A stretch of 64,000 nt of DNA from Liolophura sinensis (Eukaryota; Mollusca; Polyplacophora; Chitonida; Chitonidae). The stretch lies in assembly GCF_032854445.1 (NCBI RefSeq), contig NC_088296.1, positions 24,623,604 to 24,687,603 of the forward strand. Direction: 5' to 3'. Below are positions 11,732 to 23,495 of the stretch, piece after piece. The position numbers were made by a program, and so were the translations under genes. The notes under the pieces were generated by a model that worked only from the letters and a program-made list of their open reading frames with translations, was not told where the DNA came from and searched no databases. Numbering within the stretch: position 1 is the stretch's first letter; every line of letters starts with the position of its first letter.

Positions 11732-12883
11732 CTGTGTACCGTAACAATAATATACAAACCACGACCTTTTCTCCCGGCTTGTAGAACTTCACCTGTCACA
11801 CACAACTTTATTTACCGACAATGTATTGCATTAAAAAGGAAATGGAACTAACATCACTGTATAGTTTTACCTAATTCTGCCTAAACCATTGTGTAAAGGG
11901 GCACACAATTAGTTACAATTTAAGCACTTAAATTAGTTAGAATAAAACCCTAACTGACGTAGATAAAAAAGAAGCGTACATTCACAGGTGATACTCTGTC
12001 AACCATCACACTGCTGTGGCTCTTTGCTGTCTGATTTATTATGCTGAATTCTTATATAATTTACCACGATTTTGTTGGTGGAATTATTATTGATAAGGCC
12101 TGGTTCCTTTGCATTGTTTTAATGGTGCCGGGTGTTAAAATGTGATGACAAGACAGCATTTTTAGTCCTTCTAGGCCAGTGACGTCATATTACTTGCAAG
12201 TAACATCACTTTTTTTTTACCTAATTTAGCTTAAGGCCGTGTGCTAGCGGTCATTTAATTTCCTGCTGTTTTTTTCAAATTTTCTGCTATTTAGGCATTT
12301 ACATGATAAGACGGATAAATACATAAATGACAATATAATATGGTAATACCGGATGTAGTTAACTCTTCGTGTTTACTTGCGCCAGAACAAAACAATTTAT
12401 TCGGGAAGTCGTACTGGTATATAGAATACAAACCAGGTTACAGTATACGTCTTATATAAACAATACAGAGTGTCCAGCTGCATCAGGAGTACAATTAGAT
12501 TGCCTCATGTTTTGATGTTTATCTGATAAAGTTTTAATCGAGTCAAGGTATCCTCCACACGAGAACGTAAGCAAGAAAACCTCTTTGAGCAGGGACATGT
12601 ATGACAGTCAGATTTTCATTTGTAGTGGACTAAAATTTGGGTAACTGCACAAAGTACTTGGGTGTTCAGGATTGTGTATTCAGGAGGCTTGTATTCAGGA
12701 GTTCAGTCATGTTTACTAACCAAGTACTAGTCAAAAAATCATACAAACAGCTTTGTAACATTGATTTCATTTAAAAGAAAAGAACACATTTATACAATCT
12801 ATAACTTAACTGAAAGATCTATACTTACATGTGGTCGTTATCTATGTGATGTTTGCGTTTCCAAAAAAAAGACAACAACTCAC

Positions 12884-12982
12884 CTTATTCTGAATGTTGA
12901 TATCACCGTCCAGATCCACAATCTGATGTACAAGATCCACATTATTTTTACGCACTGCCCAATGAACAGCGGATTCTCCTTC
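12884..12982 (-). CDS. Ankyrin-repeat exon, class C (single copy)
   Basis: This 99 bp phase-0 exon has acceptor 'ccgcag' and donor 'gtgagt'. It encodes EGESAVHWAVRKNNVD, then LVHQIVDLDGDINIQNK. It is the only member of its class in the window. The usual EKGAD turn is replaced by DLDGD and the second helix is unusual, so it is a diverged repeat, though the frame and splice sites are intact. Confidence 0.8.
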
Positions 12983-13111
12983 CTGCGGAATGTCAGCATA
13001 ACATACATTTTACAAGTTCATAGACATTAGTGGTATAGATATAACTCCCGATTGTTAGTGTATATCGTGTAGGTAAACGAACTATCAATTGATAAACCAA
13101 GCTGACCAAGG

Positions 13112-13500
13112 ATGTGTTGCGTTAGTCCGCAGTGCGGCAATCACACTGTATCACAGTGCTGCAGTCACACGCAGCAGCACAGCACCGTAGCGATGGACTA
13201 CAGGGCCGCGGTCACACTGTACCAAAGTGCCGCGGTCATATACTGTACCACACCACCGTATCGATGGACTACAGTGCCGCGGTCATACACTGCACCACAG
13301 CCCCGTAGCAATGTACCACAGTGCCACAGTCACACTGTAGCACAGTGCCGCGGTCACACACAGTACCACAGCATCGTTGCGATGCATCACAGTGCCGCGG
13401 TCACACACAGCACGGCAGCACGGTAGCGATGTACCACAGAGCCTCAATGACACTTTACCACAGTGTCGTGGTCACACACAGCACCACATACCCAGAGATA
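13112..13500. repeat. CpG-rich minisatellite
   Basis: Two alternating motifs both start 'gccgcggtcacac'. One is about 24 bp and ends 'tgtaccacagt'. The other is about 47 bp and contains 'caccgtagcgatg'. Together they form a ~71 bp higher-order unit with imperfect copies. The many CG dinucleotides contrast with the AT-rich surroundings. A short piece of the same repeat lies at 23385-23495, at the edge of the second segmental copy. Confidence 0.85.
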
Positions 13501-14207
13501 TTGGCGTAATCTGATCAGTAGTTTGCACCTGTGTGCCACACAAAGCGGTACAATGAACTAATGAACTACATTATACCGTGTGATAGCCGGACAGATTTTT
13601 ATAATTTTGCTCTCTTCGGTATGTTAGACTAATATAATGGATGTAAGTCATGTGAAGTTGAAGAAAAAGAATCTCTGCATAGGGGCCAGTAAAATCTTTG
13701 ATACAAGTCCTCAAACCTGGTGCGTTTGAACAATTTCTATAACATCATGAATTATATTTGATGACAAGCAAACGCGTCAGCAATCCCAGCGACGTCGAAG
13801 ACATTCCTATTAAAACCAGTACACATTTTTACACAATTGTCCACCTTGAATCCTTTCCATGGTGTATAATCTTTTGCATGTTGGTCTCGCTTGAGCCATG
13901 TCGCTAAGCAGTGTATGTATGATGCTTGTTGTTCAGCATTAATTGAACAATTCGAATGCAGACCTAAACCAGGAAAGCTGACCAGAGTCCGGAAATTACT
14001 GCTTTGGTGTGTTATGTATCATTTGTGTCACTGTCGCCGCCGATCTGGCGTTACTCTCGATAATGTGGTACTTTCTACCTTATGAATGCATGATGCAGGA
14101 TTGGTTATTCACCAACCTGCACTAAGCTGTGACTGAGCAGAACCAAGCTGACACTGCGAGGAAAGGTTTGACCTGGTAACATCTGGATTTATATGAAAAC
14201 CATTCAA

Positions 14208-14375
14208 CTTTTATTTATTTATTTATTTATTTATTTTTTGGAGTCGTGTTTTACGTCGTACTCAAGAATATTTCACTTGAACACTGGACTTGAACTCACA
14301 GCAAACGCATTGGTGAGAGACTCCTGGGTCATTACGCTGCGCTAGCGCGCTAACCAACTGAGGCACGGAGGCCCC
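14208..14375 (-). mobile_element. tRNA-derived SINE, internally deleted, with target-site duplication
   Basis: Read on the minus strand it starts with the tRNA-like head (GGCCTCCGTGCCTCAGTTGG) and ends with the 'gagtacgacgtaaaacac' tail region and (AAAT)n. The GC-rich central body of the 49742-50010 copy is missing. Flanks are direct repeats 'gaaaaccattcaa' (14195-14207) and 'gaaaacccttcaa' (14376-14388), one mismatch apart. The matching place in copy B, near 23955, holds only one such sequence and no element. Confidence 0.85.
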
Positions 14376-14561
14376 GAAAACCCTTCAAGAATCTTATTCT
14401 CCAGAACAACCGAACCGATTGACCTCAAACTTGGCACACGTGACCATATATATGTAGTTTGGTGGCAATCAAACCTATTTAATATAAATAAATTCGATGT
14501 GTAAATTAGGCTTGGAGAGACCAATCAAACTAGCGTAAACTTAGGTCAACTGTAAAATCAA

Positions 14562-14589
14562 AATGAATGAATGAATGAATGAATGAATA
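14562..14589. repeat. (ATGA)n microsatellite
   Basis: About seven tandem copies of a 4 bp unit. The copy B equivalent has only a trace near 24370-24382. Confidence 0.9.
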
Positions 14590-16255
14590 TGAGGACGAGT
14601 AGTCATTATTTGTGTGTACATATACTGTGTCTTCTTATGGCAGGGTGAGTCCTGGGTGCCGCCACTGAAGTATCATGCCAAAGACACAAGACATGACACC
14701 CCATCCAGTCACATTTTAGTTTTCTTTCCCTGCTCTAAGAGGCGCCAAGCGCCAAGCCAGGCGTGGCAGGCCTAAGAACAACATAGTGTAAGTACCGGGC
14801 AAAGTTGGTCGCTTGTTTTTTCGCCCATTTTGGATTCCCCTCATTTTAGAATTGTGTTAAAACGTCTTTTTCACTTATGAATCGATTTTTGTAAATGTTT
14901 GTATTCTTGTAAACTGCCCCTGTGTATGTGAAGTTTAAGAAAGGCGTCGAAATTTGTTCACAACTTTAAAGCTGGTCAAAAATATGAGGCCACAAAAATT
15001 TCTGGATTTGGTACAACCTGAACGTTTTCTGAGGTTTTTCAGAGTCCTGATTCCCATTGTGCCCTGAACATTCCCTCGTGATGGGTAACTTTTTATGAAA
15101 TTAACAACAAAAGTGTTCAAAACTGTTCGAAAGCTTCTTATCTATTTAACAGGCAAGTTTGTGTAAGATTGCATGAAATTTCTTTTCCCCTGTAATTTAT
15201 CGCGGGAACGGGCATCAATCTTGCAACAGTCTATTCTTTGTGTCTTTTGTTCTCGGCTATAAGCAGAAGATCAAAGCCACATAATCTGTATGCTGGCCTA
15301 TAGTAGTACTACTATTGTACGTGATATCTGGCTGTCTGGGGTTCAAATCCAACATGCTGTATTCATTTTTTTGACATTTGTCTCCTTTTTACCGTAGTTA
15401 TCATTACTATTACCAACATAATTTGTGCATAACGTACAAAAGCATATCTTGGAATCACTGTCCTATATTTTCATCTTGAATTAGCGAAAGAGAGGCGTCG
15501 AAATTCGTTCACAACTTCAAAGATGGTCATAAATGTGAGGTCACAAAAATGTTTGGACTTGGTGTAACCTTGACGTATTGTGATGTATTTCAGGCTGCTG
15601 ATTTCCATCCTGCTCTTAGTTTTCTCAACAAAAGTGTTGAAAACCGTTAGAAAACCTCTTATCCACTTAACAGCTGAGTTTGTGTAGGACTGCATAAAAT
15701 TTATTTGTCGCTTTAGTTTATCGCGGGAAGGGACATCAAGCTTGCAACAGTGTATTATTTCTATATTTTGTTCTCGGCTATAAGCAGAAGATTAAGTCCA
15801 CATGATCTGTATGCTAGCCTTTAGTTGTACTACCATTGTGCTGTCTGGAATTCAAATTCAACATGCTCTATTTATTTTTTTTACGTTTTTCTCCTCTTTA
15901 CCGTAGTTATCATTACTATTACCAACATAATTTATGCAGAACGTACAAAAGCAGATCTTGGAATCACTGTCCTCGACAGCTATATTTTCATCTTGAATTA
16001 GGGAGAATCAAACTACTGAGAAATCATGAAGATACTCAAATAGTGTGATGCAACAAACGACATACCCGTGCTATACACAGCCGTATGAAGATATTTGCAT
16101 GATCCAGCTGAATGAGAGAGGAATGTGTCATACAGCTGTTTGATCTACGTGTCTTCTGAATTACTCCTTACTTGGACCATATGCATTTACATGTAGTTAT
16201 GATCTTGTGGCCTTCGATAAGATCTGTTAATTGTAGCTGGTTCTACCCGACATAC

Positions 16256-16354
16256 CTGATCCGGGGCTGTGAGACTCACTCCTTTCTTCGCCAGTAGACG
16301 AACACTCTCTATATCACTGTTCATTACTGCCTTGCGCAAAGACATCTGGTCTCT
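16256..16354 (-). CDS. Ankyrin-repeat exon, class D
   Basis: This 99 bp phase-0 exon has acceptor 'ctgcag' and donor 'gtatgt'. It encodes RDQMSLRKAVMNSDIE, then SVRLLAKKGVSLTAPDQ. It is a diverged repeat: no TPLH, and GVSLT in place of GADVN. The frame, length and both splice sites match copy B at 26266, which supports function. Confidence 0.8.
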
Positions 16355-17061
16355 CTGCAGATTGTCATAACTATGTGTCATTTCCAATATAAATGTATAA
16401 TTATGACATCAGTTTACAACATTAAACTCATCTGCACATATCTCCAGGTACAGTAGATATCTTAACTAGTCATTTACATATTTATCCTACTCACTGTTCA
16501 CAGATATACTCACAGTCTCCCATCAAAGATACTGCATACATTTATCGCCAGCTAAAACTCCATATTTTTACACTAAATTTTACTCGGGCTCCACGTGTCA
16601 GTATGTCGTGTGTCATATTCTCGCGTTTTTAGTTTGTAACAAAATGTCCTGACACCAGACTTTATGTAAATTATAGAATGATGTGCAAACCTTATTTACA
16701 TCAACTATAAAAGTTTGGGGAAATACTCTGTATAATCTGCAAAGGGTTAATTGCCATATCTATAACATAACAACAACAGCTATCCAAAGTAATGACTAAA
16801 TGAACGACTCGAAGTCCAGGATAGACTTAATGGGCTGTAAAAGTTTAACTTAGAAGGGCACGCTCGCCCTTAGTTCCTGATATAGCATAGAATGGTCCAG
16901 GTATGTTTCTCCATATAGCACATGAACACGTGATCGGGCCATGTGCCACAGTTCAAATTAAGGTTGCCTTTCGACGCATTTTAGCTAGATAATTCTGTAC
17001 CATTCGCCGTCACACACCGTGGTTAATTTCATAAAACATGTATAGACGTATTATAACATAC

Positions 17062-17160
17062 CTTATCCTGTACACTGGCTTCCTCATCCTTCTGTGTCAG
17101 CAAACGAACAATGCGCACATGGTTTAATTCTGACGCCATGCTCAAAGCCGTCCACCCGTC
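17062..17160 (-). CDS. Ankyrin-repeat exon, class E
   Basis: This 99 bp phase-0 exon has acceptor 'attcag' and donor 'gtatgt'. It starts DGWTALSMASELNH and ends DEEASVQDK, with VRIVRLLTQ between. If the candidate first exon at 20667/20672-20735 is real, this is the next intact exon downstream of it. Confidence 0.82.
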
Positions 17161-20100
17161 CTGAATAATGTCCAAGACAGTTAATAATTAGTGTAGTTAA
17201 GGCTCCACACGTCAAACAGACCCAGTGTTCAGCCGATTTTGCAAAAAGTATAAGAGCAAAGAATTCAGTATAACATAATAACTACAAAAAACAAAGCCTT
17301 AGAAATAAACATAACATGCACAAAAAACAACAACAAAGCTTTAAAAATAAACATAATAGATCAAAGCGCTCTGTAACGAATCACTATTAGAAACACTGAA
17401 ACATAGGCCTACACATGTGCTTGTATACAGAATATAACTGATGTAAAACATGGTGTTCATACAGGATTTTAGTAGATTAAACATAATTTATATTTTTACA
17501 GATTTAATAATGTGTGCGCTTTTAGAAAATGAAAGTATTGACTATTTTTACAAGGCTCTAAACGAACGTGACAAACAAACATACGTGGCAGGGGATGTAA
17601 CAGGTAAATAAAAAGGTATAAAAATTCCTTTACTCAAAGAAAATGTCATATTGAATTAATCGAAATGCACTTAGGAAGGCAATGAATAGCAGCATGCAGA
17701 CGACAGAAATTCGATCCATTTCACAAGGAATTAACAGGGCATCAATGATCTAAAACCCTAAAGTACATAGGTATATGGCATGATTAAATGTCTGTCCTCC
17801 GTCAATGGATACATTTTGTGAACAGTTGCCATATTGGAACATTCTTAAACAGCATAATTAACTGTTCATGTCCAAAGTAAGACGCAGATTGATTTGAAAA
17901 CAAAGTTCTAGACGTTTGGCTGTGTGAAGTGCTAGGTTGAGGCGTATACACGAGCTCGTAGATACTATCAGAAATCAGCAATGATAAATTTCGTTACTTT
18001 CCTTGGCAGTTTGTCACGGCGTTTGGGCACAAAATAACGTCTTAAATACATGGACCTCTTTGGCACTTATGTTCCTTTTTTTTCGTCTGTCGAGCGTTAG
18101 GCCGCGTGGGTCCTCTGTTATTTGGTGACGATCTAACCAAACCACTATACTGACAGCCTCGACGGATTTGACAAAGACAGGTAACTGCATTAAGTTTTAG
18201 AAGGGAGAGGGCCCAGGGGATCGTTTTATAAAAAGTCTAAAGGCTAAGCTTAGACGGCTAACTCAATTAGCCAACTGGCAATTCTGTCTAATCCCTTTCA
18301 CTCTGGAAATATTGGGCTATCCACTAAAGCTTTTTGTCTTAGATTTTGAAATAAAAGAGGAAACAATCCGGCTTTAGGTGTGTTATCATTCCAGTTTGTG
18401 AACGGTTATTTATTCATTGAAGAAAAGTAGGATTAGATTAGCTTCGGTCAGAAAATGAAGATCGTTTTAAAGCTCACAAACCACCAAAGCGCATTCGTTG
18501 TTGTTGTTCTGCTTTGATTGTCTATTGAGACTAAATGGTCTTTTGTTGGCAAACTTCGTTAAAAACGAAAATGAAAAAGAAATTATTATTTTTGGGCGGT
18601 ATTTATACATAGTAGTTTAATTTATTTTTATTTTGAAGCCAATTTAATAATTATCATCATAGATCGAAATTTCTATGGTAAGGCGGCTAAGCTTTAAACA
18701 GTTTCAATTTTGCGAAAAGCCTGGTGAATGTTTTCGTGGCCTCTTTATGATAGCCGGCTACACGACCCTTAGCCGACAAATAGACATTAGACAGCTACAG
18801 AAGTTTTGTGAAAGAGGTGCACATGTTGGTTTTAGGCCAAAGTTCGCTTTGTGTTGATTACATGTTTACAACTATTTCGTAAGATCACATTTTTTTTAAA
18901 ACCGTGTACACTGTTATAAGCGTAAAAGTTAAATACTCTTTGAAAGTTGATTCAACATTGGTTGACATTTTCCTTTACATGCGAAAATGTCAAGATCGAC
19001 ATGCAACAACGACACATGTTTTGATATGTGTAAATGTTGAATGTTACTGCGAGTTGCTACAGCACATAACCGATACACATTGACATAGATCTTTTTTATT
19101 AGGAACTGATGTGTAAGACCATGTGTAAAACGTAAGCAATGATTTACACGTTTTGTAATTTAAGTACGGATCGCTTAAAGTAAGTAATGATTGCACTTTT
19201 ATCTTTGTTGCAGTCAATCCATGCCTCTGAATAAACTGAACTTCAATCTCCAAATAGAAAAATGAACTGTAAAATCATAACGTTGGAATAAAACGATGAC
19301 AGTGATTTGGCGGAGATATTGTACTTTACAAGATATTAATAAAAAAGTACAAACATAACAAAGGCAGAATAACTGGAGATTATCGTATTGTCTTTATTAC
19401 GGTTATAAAGCCTGTGCCAGATGAAAACATACTTAAAATGCTACTTCAGTAAAACTGCTATTGATAGCAAATTCACTAAAAATGAGTGTAACTACGCTTA
19501 TTCATACAGGGAATGTAAACATCACACGAGTATGTATGGGTTATGCCCCTTTAATACACGTACCTATTATTGAATGTACTAACTCATATTGTCAACAGTC
19601 ATACAGTAACAGCGCTATTTGAATCCACAAAATCAACCCTGGAACAGATTGTTTACCTTTAGGAATACTTCCTTAACTAATTTTAGATATTCTTCGCAAA
19701 CATATTGGCAGATCTGTTGATGAAAGATGACATTTTAGCCCCATGTGACTTGGGAGAGGGGTGTCAAAAGTGGCGAGAAGGACTGCATCAGCAAATTTCT
19801 TTGCAGCCAGAAAATAACCAAAGACATAAATTTTATGTTTTGTAACATTTTAGGGCATTCTATGGTGGTTGTGTTAACAATTAACTGTTGAAATCAAGTT
19901 TAAAGGTCTATTCAAAATGCCACACAGTAGGGTGTTTCCATGACCCCAAACACCAAAGGAAACAGAGAGATTTTTGATTTTTTTTGTTTTACACTTCCAT
20001 TTATCTGTCAGAGGGTGTCATGGATGTTTAATTAGCATCTTTCTTCTTAATTCGATGTCTTAATTGCAGCGTTTTTCATTGTTCCTTTTCATTACCTGCT

Positions 20101-20240
20101 GCAGTTTATTTTTGATTCTGCCCTGCATTACTTTTGGCTTAACGCCGCCTTTTCTGGAGGAAATCCGCTCTTTGTGTAGAATTTAGAGTTTCTAAAGCAA
20201 ACTGTAGAAAGAAGGTCTCTTTTGTGTAGGGCAAAGATTC
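17161..20240. other. Long intron or intergenic stretch
   Basis: No exon-like 99 bp cassette was found on the minus strand and no known domain in any frame. It matches about 27171-29850 apart from indels. The palindromic 'aggctaagcttagacggc' region near 18240-18265 and the copy-A-only block from about 18370 may be old transposon sequence, but I could not identify terminal repeats. Confidence 0.5.
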
Positions 20241-20241
20241 T

Positions 20242-20529
20242 TTGGTCAAATTTTTGGATTGGTGTTCTAAGCATGGTGCCATCTACACCAAGCTAAGCAA
20301 ATTTGATAGGAGGCCCAGTTTTTCCTTTCGTCCATCAGAAAACAACTGCATCTGCATAATAACCCTTGAGACGTCTTGCCTAATTTACTGTTGGGATAGT
20401 GTGCACTCACAATTTTACCTCTTAAGAGAGAATATCTTGAGATCTATTAAACAACGTTTCGGGTGGAACGCTCTGGAAGTAGTTGGTGTATTCCTGGACA
20501 ATCTACTACAAGTGACAGTTACTTGTTAA
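20242..20529 (+). other. Unrecognised 95-codon frame kept in several copies
   Basis: The open frame contains FRPSENNCICII, YCWDSVHSQFYLLREN and QRFGWNALEVVGV. I do not recognise it. The copy at 29851-30138 is equally long and differs by seven bases, four of them silent. Relatives inside the 4.3 kb units (for example 49197-49391) stay open in this frame, but the one near 45050-45300 is broken. It could be a fragment of an older mobile element. There is no evidence that it is transcribed. Confidence 0.3.
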
Positions 20530-20671
20530 TCACAAGGACCTTTGGACAGCACAGTCAACGCTTCATACTACCACTGAACTAGCAGTCATGTGACATTTCT
20601 CCAGTTTGTCCATGCTCAAGTCCTGTTACCTAATGTCCACCTCTCGAGGTAGAATGTTTCACGAACCTTAC

Positions 20672-20735
20672 CTTCTCGCGCTATCAAGGATCCAGAGTCA
20701 TCATCAAAACAATGAATGAGCTCTGGTTTCTCCAT
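20672..20735 (-). CDS. Candidate first coding exon (MEK exon), copy A
   Basis: On the minus strand an ATG at 20735, with an in-frame TGA 18 bases upstream, opens MEKPELIHCFDDDSGS and continues LIARE. A strong GTAAGG donor at 20671-20666 would leave phase 1. A second donor, GTTCGT at 20666-20661, would give 23 codons and phase 0, matching the ankyrin exons. The 30 bases at 20685-20714 are identical in every copy checked (20.7, 30.3, 45.5, 49.5 kb). A TATA-like 'ccataaatac' lies about 80 bases upstream. I recognise no known protein start, so the call is tentative. Confidence 0.3.
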
Positions 20736-22166
20736 AGCATAGGATCGTTTTCATCAAAGAATGCTACATCCATTAAGAAATAATTTGCATCAGCTTCCAT
20801 TCTGTTAATGTATTTATGGAACAAGTGCATTTTAATGTAGTAGTTTGGCAGTCTCCAATTATCAAGTGGCAAAAACCATATCTGATGTCACGGTTTACAA
20901 TATTGTCAGAAAGGGCCACTGAAAGAGCCAGAATTTAAAGAACCGTTCAATATATTGAAAATTTGAAATTTCTTGTTTTTTTTTAACATTACAGTAGACA
21001 TTTACACTCTGCAAAGAGTATTAAGGATTAATTTGGTCTATAATAATTGTGTTCGGCGGGGACTTGTATATGAGTATTCTTTCCTGTGCAAAGGAAAAAT
21101 AATGCAATACTTGAAATGCTACTTCAGTAAAAATTCTCTCATTGGTAAAGTCACGTATAATGGACCTGATCAAAGGTTTGCTATGACGTAGTTTTCGGGC
21201 ATGTAGATCTCAGGTAAGGAAATGACACGAAACTTTACTTACTTCAGATAATCTATCTAACTCGCTGAAATAATGGGCGTGAATAAAAAATTACACACCA
21301 GAGAAATTAAACTATTAATGCACTGTTATCAACTGAGGCGAAAACCTTGAAGATCTTACAAGTAAATGTACTGGCCAACCGAATATTCACCTAAATGTGT
21401 ACAAGAAATGGAGACAAAATGTGGATTGCTAAATTTTCTTTGCTTCATCAATAATATAAACCATCCTTTTAAATTGGTCTCCGTAAATTAAACACAAAAT
21501 GCTGACTTTTCTCTTGCTTTTTGTAAGCAAGGCTTTATACATGTTAAAAGGTGATTATTCATTTGATGAAAACGTGTTAGGAAGCTACCATTGCAGAAAG
21601 GCTATCACGTCTTAATTTACTTCTACTGATCCTACAAACATGTTCATATTTTGTGAGTTCGAATACAGACCTGGCGTTGCTGACATATATAGGCGGCTGG
21701 AAATGGGCAGAGGCATGTCCATTTCATTGCTCAGTGTACTGATTTTCCAGTTCGCCTTTTGTATTCACAATGTATATGTGTCTGTATATCACAGGTATCA
21801 CAGGCACTCATACACACTGGCCTTTTTTTCTACAGTCGTCAAACGGAAACACACTTTTATTCGCTGTATAATGTCACCATACAGCATTTATCCAAGTCTA
21901 AAGTTTGATTTAGTGAACAGTAGATTAAAATAAACTCATGTCAAGCGGCTGTTTTATATTCATGGATATGTCTTGGCTTTAATAGCTTAATAACACTATA
22001 CACAACAAAATACTCAGCAATTATTATATTCTGTGTAGAGTATTTTTCTTAGTTTGGGCCAGTGGGTTTGGTGCTTAGTATAGGTTTTAAAATACAACGT
22101 GCAGTTGTCCAGAGGACCATCTCTGGTCAAGTTTTGTGGGTGGCCTAACATTAGTATATCACGTAC

Positions 22167-22265
22167 CTTATCCTGTACACTGACATCAGCACCCTTCTCC
22201 AGCAGGAAACGAACAACATCTTCATTGTTTTTCCCAGCGGCAATGTGCAAAGGGGTCCACCCATC
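22167..22265 (-). CDS. Ankyrin-repeat exon, class F
   Basis: This 99 bp phase-0 exon has acceptor 'tttgcacag' and donor 'gtacgtgata'. It encodes DGWTPLHIAAGKNNED, VVRFLLEKGADVSVQDK. It is a near-consensus ankyrin repeat: TPLHIAA in the first helix, VVRFLL in the second, GADV before the hairpin. The longer open frame around it is readthrough into the introns. Confidence 0.92.
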
Positions 22266-22943
22266 CTGTGCAAATTTAAAATAATGTAATACTTGAGCGG
22301 CTACTGCAGTAAAAATGCTATTAATGACAAATTGACTAATAATTAATGTAGCTACACCTGTTAATACGGGGAATATAAAAAACAATACGAATGTGAGCTT
22401 TTTTGGTGGCGTATAAATATAAGCGTTAAGTCCGACATTCCTATAAGGCATTGGAAATGCGCTTTGTACTTGCTGGTCTGGAATATGTAAACTACAGGGC
22501 CTGTTCATTTCTGTTGCCATGGTACTGATTTTCCAGTTCGCCTTTTGTATTTACTATGTCTAGTTATCTGTATATCACAGGCACACATACACACTGGCCT
22601 CATTTCCTACAGTCGTCAAACGGAAAAACACTTTTCTTCGCTGTATAATGTCACCATACAGCATTTATCCAAGTCTAAAGTTTGATTTAGTGAACAGTAG
22701 ATTAAAATAAACTCATGTCAAGCGGCTGTTTTATATTCATGGATAAGTCTTGGCTTTAATAGCTTAATAACACTATACACAACAAAATACTCAGCAATTA
22801 TTATATTCTGTGTAGAGCATTTTTCTCAGTTTGGGCCAGTGGGTTTGGTGCTTAGTATAGATTTTAAAATACAACGTGTAGTTGTCCAGAGGACCATCTC
22901 TCGTCAATTTTTGTGGGTGGCCTAACATTAGTATATCACGTAC

Positions 22944-23042
22944 CTTATCCTGTGCACTGACATCAGCACCCTTCTCCAGCAGGAAACGAACAACATCTTC
23001 ATTGTTTTTCCCAGCGGCAATGTGCAAAGGGGTCCACCCATC
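22944..23042 (-). CDS. Ankyrin-repeat exon, class F
   Basis: This is the 777 bp tandem partner of 22167-22265. It differs in protein only by Val to Ala near the end (GADVSAQDK). It has the same acceptor and donor, 99 bp and phase 0. Confidence 0.92.
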
Positions 23043-23384
23043 CTGTGCAAAGTTAAAATAATGTAATACTTGAACGGCTACTTCAGTAAAAATGCTATTA
23101 ATGACAAATTGACTAATAATTAATGTAACTACACCTGTTAATACGGGGAATATAAAAACAATACGAATGTGAGCTTTTTTGGTGGCGTATAAATAAAAGC
23201 GTTAAGTCCGACTTTCCTATCAGGCATTGGAAATGCGCTTTGTACTTGCTGGTCTGGAATATGTAAACTACAGGGCCTGTTCATTTCTGTTGCTATGCTA
23301 CTGATTTTCCAGTTCGCCGTATATATTCACTATGTCTATTTATCTGTATATCACAGGCACACATACACACTGGCCTCATTTCCT

Positions 23385-23495
23385 ACAGTCACAGTGCCAC
23401 TGCACCAAAGGGCATATGCCATACACTGCGCCACAACACCGTAGCGATGTACCACAGTGCCGCAATGAAACTGTACCACAGTGCCGTGATCGTTT
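23385..23495. repeat. Minisatellite fragment
   Basis: One to two units of the CpG-rich repeat at 13112-13500 ('caccgtagcgatgtaccac' is shared). It sits at the low-coordinate edge of segmental copy B. Confidence 0.8.

Larger units (their letters stand above)
13500..22300. repeat. Segmental duplication, copy A
   Basis: This matches 23500-32450 with offsets drifting from about 9770 through 10010 to 9609 and about 10180 because of indels. It carries exons D (16256) and E (17062), the candidate first exon (20672) and the plus-strand frame at 20242. Copy A has extra sequence at about 18370-18750 and 19810-19995 and a private SINE at 14208-14375. Copy B has extra sequence at about 24420-25140 and 27985-28145. 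Confidence 0.85.
22014..23090. repeat. 777 bp tandem duplication carrying a class F exon
   Basis: The exon at 22167 and its introns recur 777 bp further on (22944). The flanking 'attatattctgtgtagag' and 'gtgagcttttttggtggcg' blocks recur as well. The two copies are very similar, so this is a fairly recent duplication. Confidence 0.85.

Noticed and set aside
13112-13500. CRISPR-like regular repeats
   Set aside because: Units are imperfect and contiguous with no unique spacers, and the genome is eukaryotic. It is a minisatellite.
18240-18760. DNA transposon in copy A
   Set aside because: The block is missing from copy B and has AGCCGG-like sequence near both edges, but no convincing terminal inverted repeats or target duplication were found.
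20684-20872. 62-codon minus-strand frame (MPLDNWRLPNYY...)
   Set aside because: It is broken by stops in the 49.5 kb copies and overlaps the better conserved MEK frame. No domain was recognised.
22014-22520. 168-codon minus-strand frame as one gene
   Set aside because: Only the central 33 codons (22167-22265) are ankyrin. Clear acceptor and donor sites show the rest is intron readthrough.
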